A stretch of 64,000 bases of DNA, from positions 53,654,213 to 53,718,212 of the forward strand of contig NC_087068.1 in the NCBI RefSeq assembly GCF_963678635.1. The letters run 5' to 3'. Made by a program: the position numbers and the translations under genes. Shown piece after piece: positions 1 through 8,659 of this stretch. Below the pieces are notes generated by a model, which made no database searches, was not told where the DNA came from, and saw only the letters and a list, made by a program, of their open reading frames with translations. The stretch is from Symsagittifera roscoffensis. Its lineage: Eukaryota > Xenacoelomorpha > Acoela > Convolutidae. Within the stretch, counting starts at the first letter, position 1; each line of letters opens with the position of its first letter.

Positions 1-660
1 TTTAGTGATTAAGGAGAGCTCAGAAAAATCAATTGCGTCTTCCTAAAAAAAAGTTGATCAAAATTTTTGATTTTTTTTTCAAATCCGCCCCCCCCTCCTT
101 TGAAAAAATCCTAGATCCACCCCTTTTTAAGACCTTTACTTAAGAAGCTATCGAGTAATCAATTTCTTTCATCCGTAAAAAGCTGAGACTTTTTTTTGTT
201 CAAAAATGTCAAATACCCCTCAAACACCACATAAAGCCATGCTATCAGAAGTATGTACAAAACTCGTTTTTCGCATATTCACATACCCAATCAAACAAAG
301 ATAGCCTGCAAATTTTTAATCGAAGATAGTGGAAAAAGTTTGGAGGGAATGTTCATATTGATTGGGCTTAATTTGTTACGAAACCACCCAACTTGTATTT
401 TTATCATCGATTTGAAAGTTTTCGTACAATAATCGGTTTGCATTTTTTTTTACTTTTTCTGGATACAATTTCACAGTTTTTATTCAAAATTATTATTTCT
501 GGTCTTTTGAGGTTTGTTTTACATTGCTGACAGTTTCCGTTTATAGTCGTTCTTAAGCTAACGAGGTTACTGAGCTACATATGCAGTCTTCAGTCAGCTT
601 TGTAGGAGCGGGATAAAACTTTCTGGTTTGAGTTGATTCGGCTTGGGGTCGAGGTCGTGC
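1..660. other. Non-coding AT-rich DNA
   Basis: No supported gene on either strand; the sequence is AT-rich with homopolymer runs. Nothing recognisable. Confidence 0.5.
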
Positions 661-666
661 TTTTAA

Positions 667-1030
667 GTTCAGACAGTGTGGACCAAAATTTAGCATGTTC
701 AGACTGTTGGGACCAAAAAATGGTAGGTTCAAACCGTGAGGACCAGAAAACGCTATGTTCAAATGGTGTGGACCAAAGAAATCCGCATTCAGACCTTGTG
801 GACCAAATGAACCCGGTTTCAGACCGTAGTGAACAAAAAAAACTTGATTCAGATCGTGTAGACCGAAGAAACCCGTTTTCAGACTTTATGAACCGACAAA
901 AACCGGATTTAGACTGTTTGGATTTTTTCGAACAGTCTGAATCTGGATTTTTTGATTCTGAATCTGGAATACGGATTCAGACCATGTGGGCCGGAACAAT
1001 TCGGTTTTAGATTTTGTGGACCAACAGATT
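667..1030. repeat. 30-bp minisatellite
   Basis: Diverged tandem units of 30 bp begin at about 667, 697, 727, 757, 787, 817, 847 and 877, each starting like TTCAGACNGTGTGGACCAAA. They decay further to about 1030, with faint relatives to about 1290. Because the period is a multiple of three, both strands stay open (a 10-residue repeat SD-VDQ-NP on the plus strand, a GPH-LN repeat on the minus strand). The open frames are explained by the repeat and are not good evidence for a gene. Confidence 0.75.
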
Positions 1031-1635
1031 TTGGAACAAGATCGAACAATCCATTCAATATGATTAAAGATCGAGGGGTCCCACAAAAATTCGGGTTAAA
1101 AAATCCTTTTGTACTTTGAGTACCGACAGAAATCGTGTTTATGTGCGGTTTTATGCTCAAGCTTTGCAGATTTTTGTTCAAACTTGGTAGTAATGTATGC
1201 AGACTTTTCAGTTACATGTTAAGGCTTTGCGGGTTTAAGTTCAGACTTTTATTCAAATTTTGCGGACTTAATTTTAGAATTTCCGACTTTTACCTGCTTG
1301 CGACTATGAATTTGCGGTCGTAACGCGGATCGACTCAGATTTAAAAAGTCTTAACCTAAAACCACGACCTCAACCCGGGCAGCACAGTTATATTTGACAA
1401 TAAACTAAACCCAGTTGCGCTGAGTTATAGATGTTGCCGAAAAGAAGAGCAACCGTTGGAAGACTAGTATAGTTACGATTTTGACCGACACATGCTCAGT
1501 TTTATCCTGATACGCGCTGTTTTATTGAATGTAGCCTCAAATTCTATTCAAATGTTAGCATAAACTGATTGCAGTGTTAAATTATTTTCTTTTTTTTCCC
1601 GAGTTTCGAATTAATTGATGTTCAGCTTGTGCTAG
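1031..1635. other. Non-coding DNA with weak minisatellite remnants
   Basis: No supported gene. Scattered TTCAGACTTTT-like and TTTGCGGACTT-like pieces up to about 1290 look like further decayed copies of the neighbouring minisatellite. Confidence 0.4.
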
Positions 1636-1639
1636 TAGT

Positions 1640-1793
1640 GGTTGCTGTTCTCCAGAAAAAATTTGACTTTTTAAAGCAATTTTGACGGAATTTTTTATAT
1701 ATTATTCGCAAGATGTTAAGAAAAATTACATCAACCAAATGTTATTGTTGTCCTGGGCTCTATATCAATTTGTACTTTACCTATCATGAAGGG
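1640..1793. repeat. Dispersed repeat fragment, also present near 29.24 kb
   Basis: The stretch with TTTTGACGGAATTTTTTATAT followed by TATTGTTGTCCTG reappears in the same order at about 29240..29330. Two separated copies in one window indicate a dispersed repeat of unknown class, here cut by the assembly gap. Confidence 0.5.
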
Positions 1794-1993
1794 NNNNNNN
1801 NNNNNNNNNNNNNNNNNNNNNNNNNNNNNNNNNNNNNNNNNNNNNNNNNNNNNNNNNNNNNNNNNNNNNNNNNNNNNNNNNNNNNNNNNNNNNNNNNNNN
1901 NNNNNNNNNNNNNNNNNNNNNNNNNNNNNNNNNNNNNNNNNNNNNNNNNNNNNNNNNNNNNNNNNNNNNNNNNNNNNNNNNNNNNNNNNNNNN
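1794..1993. other. Assembly gap (200 N)
   Basis: Exactly 200 N characters, the conventional size of a placeholder gap, so the true length is unknown. Any reading frame drawn across it is artificial. The 5' part of the adjacent LINE may lie in the gap. Confidence 0.98.
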
Positions 1994-3946
1994 GGGTAAG
2001 TGGCAACTCTTCAAACCTCATCAAGAAGTTAAGAACACTTCAATTGAAACAACAACGGCAGCCCACGCCGTCAAACAAAATCAAAATCGAATGTCTACAA
2101 ACTGAGCTCACCCTTTCGCTTCAAAATGACCAGCATCTACATGAGAAGACGCTCTTCAAGGAAGGCAAATTCAGCGACATACAGAGATACTTGAAGTCGC
2201 TCACCAAGTCGAACACTATCCCTTCCGAAATTTTTTTGGATCAAAGAACTGCCAATACAGATATTGAAAAAGTAATATTATTCAACGAATACTTTCAATC
2301 AGTGTTCACTCAAAACACCTACTCTACGAAAATAGGCGGAACAAAATAGCACCCTACTAAATCAGATTCACTTTACGATCGATGAAATAGAAAACGCTCT
2401 GCAACTACTGGTTGTAAATAAAGCCAAAGGACCGGATAAGATCGGGAACTTACTTCTGAAGAGTCTCTCCAAGTCACTGCCGAAATCACTGCACTTACTG
2501 TTTAACCTCATCGCAAATAAAGCCCGATTTCCGGAAAAATGGAAAGTCAGTGAAATTGCACCAATACTCAAAGATGGAGATAAACAAGATGTGAGTAATT
2601 ACAGGCCTATCAGCCTGCTTTCAACAGTTTCAAAACTGCTAGAGAAACTGATTTTCGAGAAGCTGACTCCAATTGTTTACCCAACTCTGGCATCAGCCCA
2701 ACATGGTTTCAGACCCAAACAGTCAACTATAACGAACCTTATAGAATATCTGCATGAAATATATAGCTGCTTAGAGTCTGAAAACTGCTCCTATCTGAAT
2801 ATCTTCTATAAAGACTTCGAGAAAGCGTTTGACAAAGTCACGCATGAGCTTCTCATACAAAAGTTGGCTGCTCTGGGGATTGATGGAAACTGTTTGATTC
2901 TGTTAAGAAGCTACCTCTATAAACGGAAGCAAACTGTGAGACTAAATGACACTGTTTCAGATGAATTAGAAGTATTCACTGGCGTACCACAAGGCTCCAT
3001 CCTCTGACCGCTCTTCTTCTTGGTTTTCATAAATGATCTTCCATCATGTGTCATGTCCAAATCGTTCGGTTATGCTGATGACTACAAAATTGTAGGCGAC
3101 AACCCTTTAACACTGAATATAGACGTTAGAAAACTGTGGCGGTGGTGTGACGAAAATTTCATGTCAATGAACTTAGGAAAAAGTAAAGTGCTCTGCATTA
3201 AAGGTACAGCTCCTATTGCGCTGCTAAACCATGAATTTGAAACAAGTGAATCTATGAAAGATCTGGGAATTCTCGTAAATGACACACTCTCGTGGACTCT
3301 GCATGCAAAGAAAAGGACCAAAAAAGCCTTGAACGCTCTCTTCATCCTAAAACGGATTCTTTCAAAAGCGACGTTTTGGACCAGAAAGAACGCATATATC
3401 TGTTATGTTGTGCCAATTTTAAACTACGGATCAGCCCTCTGGAAACCATCAAAAGGCGACTTAGGTACTCTTGAAAGTATCCAGCGAAAAGCAGTATCAT
3501 GGATCTTCATCACAAACAACATATCCTATAAGGATAAGCTCGTGAAACTCGATATCCTTCCAATCTCCTTATATCAAGAACTTCATGTTATTCTCTTGTT
3601 TGCCAAAATACTAACCGGAAAAATTGACATAGACTGGCGTAGTCAAGTAACCATCACAGACATCGGTACTCGAAGAACACAAGCAACACGAAATTTTGCC
3701 TGCCAACAAATACGTCTGAAGAAGTTTGAATCAGATTACTGGTTTCGAGCTTGCCGTCTGGCCAACCTTTTTAACGATTACTTCAAATTTGACATAATCT
3801 TTGATCCAGGATGCAAAATTAAACTGCTGAAAGTTTATACGAAGTTCTTCAAAACCCGCTACAACGAAGCAGATTCATACACTTGGCGGATATTATGTGG
3901 CTGCAACAACTGTAGAGATTTGAAGAAACTTAACTTTAATGACTGA
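1994..3946 (+). pseudogene. Broken LINE reverse transcriptase (CR1/jockey-like)
   Basis: Fragment of a non-LTR retrotransposon ORF2. It covers the endonuclease-RT linker and the whole RT. Visible motifs are SNYRPISLLSTVSKLLEK (from about 2594), KDFEKAFDKV, GVPQGSIL and the catalytic YADD (about 3071..3082), followed by a thumb/C-terminal region that ends with a CNNC motif just before the stop at 3944..3946. Two lesions break it: a 1-nt frameshift near 2345..2350 moves the frame from the linker to the RT, and an in-frame TGA at 3005..3007 replaces the usual Gly of the QGS-L-GP motif. The N-terminal endonuclease is absent or lost in the gap. The element mobilised itself by target-primed reverse transcription; this copy is dead. 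Confidence 0.85.
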
Positions 3947-4034
3947 AACACGAACGTTGAACCTCCCAATCACTGGGTTTTATGCGAACCCTTGGATTAG
4001 TCCTAAATCCTTTGTTATTATTATTATTTATAGC
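3947..4034 (+). repeat. LINE 3' tail with (TTA)n
   Basis: After the RT stop, a short 3' UTR runs into TTGTTATTATTATTATT at about 4012..4028. A simple-repeat tail of this kind is typical of CR1-like LINEs. The following TAGCC-TTTTGTCATT matches the flank of the related unit near 27.58 kb, which places the LINE 3' end here. Confidence 0.55.
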
Positions 4035-4121
4035 CTTTTTTGTCATTGGGAACAAAACATCCACTCAGGGACAAGTTCTCTGAGACACACTTTCTCACTG
4101 ATACGGGCATTTTCCAATCAG
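4035..4121 (+). repeat. Left half of the target repeat interrupted by the LTR element
   Basis: The sequence with ACAAAACATCCACTC, GGGACAAGTT and TTTCTCACTGAT recurs at about 27600..27675, where it continues directly into the exon-like segment A. Here it stops at the LTR, and its continuation is found on the other side at 25091. This shows that the giant element inserted into one copy of a duplicated segment. Confidence 0.75.
4119..4121. repeat. Target site duplication, left (CAG)
   Basis: CAG precedes the left LTR and CAG follows the right LTR at 25091..25093. Joining the flanks across one CAG restores AATCAGATTTC, as found in the uninterrupted copy near 27670. Three bp is shorter than the 4-6 bp usual for Ty3/gypsy elements. 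Confidence 0.55.
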
Positions 4122-5040
4122 TGTAACATTCGCCCGGAAGATACATATCGACGGATAACAAAACTAAGTCTTAAGACGACTGGCTAGCGTCTAAACAGAG
4201 CTTTGCATGTTTTTCACCGTCTCTACCAAGCCAGTACTTTTCGGTGGTCTTTCTTACATCGGGTCGACAAAAACGTTACTGCTCTCCGGCTTCGACCAGA
4301 ACGCTCAAATTAACTGAATTACATGCAAAAATAGTCAGCTCATGGCTGGGTCTCTGTATCCCCAGACCACGAGGTCACTCCTAAAAACAGGGCTACTACT
4401 TATCATATTACTATTGTTTTTGTTCAGTAGATAAAAATCATCATCTCCATCGAAGATGGATCAACCCTTTCCCCCAACTCCTAGCTTCTCATCCTTATCA
4501 AAATGAATCCAGTTGTTAATAAATTCAATTCAGGACATGACAAGAAGCTAAAAGTTTATATAAAAGGCTAAAAGTTCCAGTCCCGAAACCCTTCCGGATT
4601 CTTGAATCCAGTGAATCAAGCTCCTCAAGTTCAATTTCACACCAATCCGGAAGGCTGGTTCTCACCCTTCACCGTTGTTGGCAACGGCCTTGCAACTATT
4701 GTAGCAGCACAATAGTTGCAACTTGGAACGTTCTCTGCTATTGTAGTTCGTTGTTGTTTTTCTTTAATCTCGATTTTCGTTCTGTTCGCAATCACAGATA
4801 AAGTTGTTCTGTTTTTCACTCGCTTTTTGTTAAAATGGCCGTTTCAGCATTTCTCAGAAATGTGACGTCATCATTCGAATTTTTGAAAATTTAAAATACT
4901 AGAATATTCTAGCCCTCACCGTTTGGCTAAACGTTCCAATAACGTCGCTAATCCTTCGAAATCATCAACTCGGAAGGCTTACTGCTCAAAATTCGAATCC
5001 TGCATAAATTGCATTTTGGCCGTTCTGGTCGAATGTCACA
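4122..5040 (-). repeat. 3' LTR of the giant element
   Basis: 919 bp, matching 24171..25090 except for substitutions near 4336, 4404 and 5022 and a 1-nt indel near 4520. On the minus strand it starts TGTGACATTCGACC and ends GGGCGAATGTTACA. It contains the perfect hairpin at 4690..4721 and the inverted pair CCTTCCGGATT (4590..4600) / AATCCGGAAGG (4644..4654). Confidence 0.93.
4690..4721. other. Perfect 13-bp hairpin in the 3' LTR
   Basis: TTGCAACTATTGT, a 6-nt loop AGCAGC, then ACAATAGTTGCAA. It is identical in the other LTR at 24740..24771. It may be an RNA hairpin in the transcript ends or a protein-binding palindrome; function unknown. Confidence 0.7.
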
Positions 5041-5056
5041 TACTCCCCGGACAGTC
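5041..5056 (-). other. Candidate polypurine tract next to the 3' LTR
   Basis: On the minus strand the internal region ends ACTGTCCGGGGAGTA directly before the LTR start TGTGACA. GGGGAG is a short purine run where the plus-strand primer must lie. The same TGTCCGGGGAG occurs four more times inside ORF3. Confidence 0.45.
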
Positions 5057-5859
5057 CGGTCAATGTCCTCATTGAATCGCGCAATGTTCTAAATGGTTAC
5101 AGTGTCATCGAACAGAATTTACAAAATGCACGAAATCACCTCTATCCACGTCACATCGACTCACTGCAGAATATAAATGGCATCATACTACATCACTATA
5201 GCCTTCAAATTCTTTCATTTATCTGCACATTGAGGATATGACTTAAGATAAAACATATTTTCTGACTTCCAGTGTCAATGTCCCGATTAAAGCTTTTTCT
5301 CCTAGATTTAAAAGGTGTTGGCTTGCAGGACAGTCCTGCCAACCAACAAGCTAAAATTATCCTACTATGCTCCTTCCCTTCGGAAATCTTGCTTGTTTAT
5401 TGTCCTGAATATTAAAACCAAGAAACCTTGTGGTTAGAAAGAACAATGCAACAACCTCCCTCCTCAAGAAGTTACTCAAGTTTTTCATGTCACCACAAAG
5501 TGATCAGTCTTCCTAAGTGATTAAAAACAATCATGCAGGCTGGAATATTTAAATATACTCTTCCCTCATGCCTTTCTAAATAAATAATAAGTGAGTGTCT
5601 CTAAAGCCACTTCAACTACAACCAAAATGCAAATTTATAAATGCAACAATTTCAAAACTCAACAAAATGTTTCAGTTTTCAATTACAACTTGGTTGCTTG
5701 GTTTCTCACTTGAGTTTTTCACACACATAAAACAATTCTGAGTTTTAACTTTTCTTCATCATCCCTTTGTTCTCTTCTTTTTTCGTCGTTTAGAAGTTCT
5801 AAAACTTCTAAATTCTTCTAATTTTCTTTCTTGCCGCCTCTTGTTTTCTCGACCATTCG
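5057..5859 (-). other. 3' untranslated region of the giant element
   Basis: About 0.8 kb between the ORF7 stop and the polypurine tract. It is AT-rich and has no ORF that I can support. Confidence 0.6.
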
Positions 5860-8331
5860 TCAATGCTCCATTTCCTCCTCCTGTGACGCTGACTCCGCAC
5901 TCTCGGTTTCCGTGTCTTGTAGCACGTCATTGACTATCCTGACGCTGTTGGAAGCCGTCCTCCAACACTTCTGCTCTTCCACCCTCTGTTTACAGCATGG
6001 TAGGGGATCCACGTTTGATTCTCTGTTTCTACAGAAGCTGTTGTGGAGACACAACGTCACGTTTCTCTCCAAATCTTCTTTCAGCATCTCTGCCTTCTCA
6101 TTTCCACTACGCTCGCTCGTCCTGGAAATCCTTTTCACAGCGGTGGTCACTGCATTCCGATGGGTCACGAAAGCTCGCTTGAAAGCTCCTGCCCCAATGT
6201 CCAGCTGATATTCACTGTACACTCTGCCATGTTTCGACATATGCTTTTTCGCATACTCGTACAACCATGCAGTCATGTTAGCTCTGAACCATGGCATCAA
6301 TCGTTTTCTTGCCCATATCTTCTTCACTTCCATCGGAATGTTTAGAACTTTGCACATTGTCTCAAAAAGATCTAAATCTTCTAGACAATCTAATTTCTGC
6401 AATTGTTCTCTCGTCGGTGCCTCCTGTCTATTATTTTCTCTCACATGAGCTTCCAGCCATCGTATCGCCATCATAACTCCCACTATCACTATTGTTATGG
6501 GCTGTGATGAATCTGGTAAACCCATGGAGAGCAGCTCTCCAGAGTCCCAGATCAACACCAAATTACTACGCTTGGGATACCACCAGGTCTGCAGCAAGCA
6601 GTGGCAAGGAAACTCGTCATGTGTCAACATGATGCTCCTCCAATTGCGTTTTCCTGAAGCTTCCAGCAATGGTTCCACTTCCATCATCACTCGGTGGATT
6701 TTATCATTCTCATCTACTGCATTGTAATCTGTGACAGTTGATCCTCTCTGTTTCTGTTTTTCAAAGTCACTGAAGTTCCCGCTCACATATCCCATGAACT
6801 TCTTTCCTAGTATTGACTCCAACTCCTCTTTGGTTCTCTCTGGAACTGCTGAGAACATCTTACATAGTAACTCGTAAGACTTTTCAGACATTCTCGCCAA
6901 TCTCACGCACTTTGGCACTGAGAAAGCTTGATCCACGATCGTTCTTGTACTCTTCACGTCCACAGCCACGAAATGTACAGGGTATCTGCTCTTGCACATT
7001 GGAGCCAACGTTGAACCCACCAAATATCGTGCTCCTGATGGTCTACAATAAGTTTCGCTGTGTCTGATGTTCATCTCTGTTTCGATTGCTTCCCTCCATT
7101 TTCCTATATACTTCTGCTCAGTCTGCAGAACTCCTGGGAATACTTCTACGCTGATGGCTGTGACCATCTCATGTTTCTGTTCTAGATTCAATAGTGACTC
7201 TAAAGAACCAAACATGCTGTAGAATCCTAGTGCTGTCACTAGATTCACATCGGTTCCTCCATGGCAATCTGCTATCAGTTCCGTTTCCGTTCTTGCTTTC
7301 ATCACTACATTTCCAAACAATACTGTCAACTGCTTGTGTTGTTTCTCCAGGGTTTTCACACAGTCTAGACTTCCACAAACGTGACCCTCTAGTCCACAGA
7401 CTTCCGCCAGACAGCTACCAGGTTTGACCCAGTCTTCTGGTCCCCAGCCAGGCAACTCCACTCTATCTTCTCCGTTGCTCTTAGAGGCTGTTATCATCAC
7501 ATTATATATGATGTTGAGGTCACGCAGGTTACAGTCCGCATTCAGTTCCCTCTGTATGTCCTGTGTCGCCCGTAATATTGAGTCAGCGTTGGGACTAGGA
7601 CACCATGATGGCTTCATCAATTCCCACACTGCCATCAAGCTCGTTCTCAGTAATTCATCTGAGAATCCCAACCCAAATTCCACTCTCTTGTCGGATTTTG
7701 GTATTGAAGGTGCAGTCACCTCTTCTTCCAAGACCAATCCCAATTTGGCCTGTGGATTGTTAACGCTCTTAGTCGTCACAATTCTGGACCTCCAGAACCT
7801 TAGTAACACCGCCTGCTCATAATCAAAGAAGCAATCGCGTATGTCTTCACTCAGGAAAGGATTGTATGCTATCCCTATAATCCCGGACACATAGCTATAT
7901 GACTTCTTCTTGATCGGTCCACAGTATTCACTGGATTTCGGCAATGCTCCCATAGATTCTTTAGTGAGCCTCAACTCCTTGTTTGAGAATCTCCTGATCT
8001 CGTCTATCTTTTTCATGGGTTCCAATTCTTCAGGTTCTTTCATGTTCACCCTCATCGGTTTACTTTGCTGCATATCCAGCATTGCTAGTAAGAACATGGC
8101 TTTCGTTCGCTCATCGCCTTCCCTCAACATTTTAACACAAGTGTTTAATGCAGGTACTGAAATCTGCTCTATCAGGAATCGAATGAAACAGAGAGCGTCT
8201 CTCCGCTTTGCACACGCTACTGCTGCTCCCTCCTGGACTATCAGATCCCTCAGATTCGTCATAAGGAACACCTTTTCTTCTTTTGACCTCTTTCTTTCTT
8301 CTGAGTCATATTCTTCACGAGTCAGTCCCAT
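5860..8331 (-). CDS. ORF7: unknown 823-aa accessory protein of the giant element
   Basis: Intact ORF with an ATG at 8331, overlapping the end of ORF6 by 17 nt. I do not recognise the family. A charged N-terminal region is followed by a long, apparently folded region. It includes a Cys-rich patch around residue 300 (CLAEVCGLEGHVCGSLDC), a Trp-rich stretch around residues 570-600, and one hydrophobic run near residue 610 (ITIVIVGVMMAI). The tail is basic and then Ser/Glu-rich, with paired Cys (PLPCC). There is no N-terminal signal peptide and no clear membrane anchor, so I do not call it an envelope protein. It is the last gene before the 3' LTR, where retroviral-type elements place env or accessory genes. 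Preservation over 2.5 kb in a young element suggests selection for function. Confidence 0.8.
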   Translation of the reverse strand: MGLTREEYDSEERKRSKEEKVFLMTNLRDLIVQEGAAVACAKRRDALCFIRFLIEQISVPALNTCVKMLREGDERTKAMFLLAMLDMQQSKPMRVNMKEPEELEPMKKIDEIRRFSNKELRLTKESMGALPKSSEYCGPIKKKSYSYVSGIIGIAYNPFLSEDIRDCFFDYEQAVLLRFWRSRIVTTKSVNNPQAKLGLVLEEEVTAPSIPKSDKRVEFGLGFSDELLRTSLMAVWELMKPSWCPSPNADSILRATQDIQRELNADCNLRDLNIIYNVMITASKSNGEDRVELPGWGPEDWVKPGSCLAEVCGLEGHVCGSLDCVKTLEKQHKQLTVLFGNVVMKARTETELIADCHGGTDVNLVTALGFYSMFGSLESLLNLEQKHEMVTAISVEVFPGVLQTEQKYIGKWREAIETEMNIRHSETYCRPSGARYLVGSTLAPMCKSRYPVHFVAVDVKSTRTIVDQAFSVPKCVRLARMSEKSYELLCKMFSAVPERTKEELESILGKKFMGYVSGNFSDFEKQKQRGSTVTDYNAVDENDKIHRVMMEVEPLLEASGKRNWRSIMLTHDEFPCHCLLQTWWYPKRSNLVLIWDSGELLSMGLPDSSQPITIVIVGVMMAIRWLEAHVRENNRQEAPTREQLQKLDCLEDLDLFETMCKVLNIPMEVKKIWARKRLMPWFRANMTAWLYEYAKKHMSKHGRVYSEYQLDIGAGAFKRAFVTHRNAVTTAVKRISRTSERSGNEKAEMLKEDLERNVTLCLHNSFCRNRESNVDPLPCCKQRVEEQKCWRTASNSVRIVNDVLQDTETESAESASQEEEMEH

Positions 8332-8659
8332 GTATTCTTGGCGTAGTCCTCATTTCTTCTTCGAAATACCTCAATACTACTGCTTTCCATGGAAGGCTCA
8401 CTAACTGCTCGATCGTCTCCGCCTCTACGTCAGACGACGCCAAAGTTCCATACGCCTTCTGCTTGAGGGTGGTGCCTTGCAACATCGTTTCCAGATAACC
8501 CTCCATGGCTTTTTCGTCTTCCAGGGCCATTACATACCCTCTAGCCGAGTTCCGGTATTCCAACATCTCCATGTATCCACCGGTGGGTTCATCTATCGAC
8601 ACTGTCTCCGACACTGTTAGTCGGTTGTATTCCACTGGTGTCAGTTGTCCTGCAACACT
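8315..8659 (-). CDS. ORF6: in-frame continuation of ORF5 after a TGA
   Basis: About 114 codons in the same frame as ORF5, separated from it by one TGA (8660..8662). The first possible start is GTG at 8635; the first ATG is some 21 codons further in (MEMLEYRNSA). This makes independent initiation less attractive than readthrough of the TGA or a nonsense mutation in a once longer ORF5. The segment is acidic and helical in appearance (DEKAMEGYLETMLQG). It ends TCG TGA and overlaps the ORF7 start by 17 nt. Function unknown. Confidence 0.6.
   Translation of the reverse strand, partial: SVAGQLTPVEYNRLTVSETVSIDEPTGGYMEMLEYRNSARGYVMALEDEKAMEGYLETMLQGTTLKQKAYGTLASSDVEAETIEQLVSLPWKAVVLRYFEEEMRTTPRIHGTDS

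Noticed and set aside
553-1181. Frames on both strands over the first kilobase
   Set aside because: A 30-bp tandem repeat keeps several frames open; composition and lack of start context argue against genes.
1713-2349. Frames running through the assembly gap
   Set aside because: The N stretch has unknown sequence and length; only the part after 1993 is interpretable, as LINE linker.
5860-8331. ORF7 as an envelope glycoprotein
   Set aside because: No signal peptide, no clear C-terminal membrane anchor and only one modest hydrophobic run; position alone is not enough.
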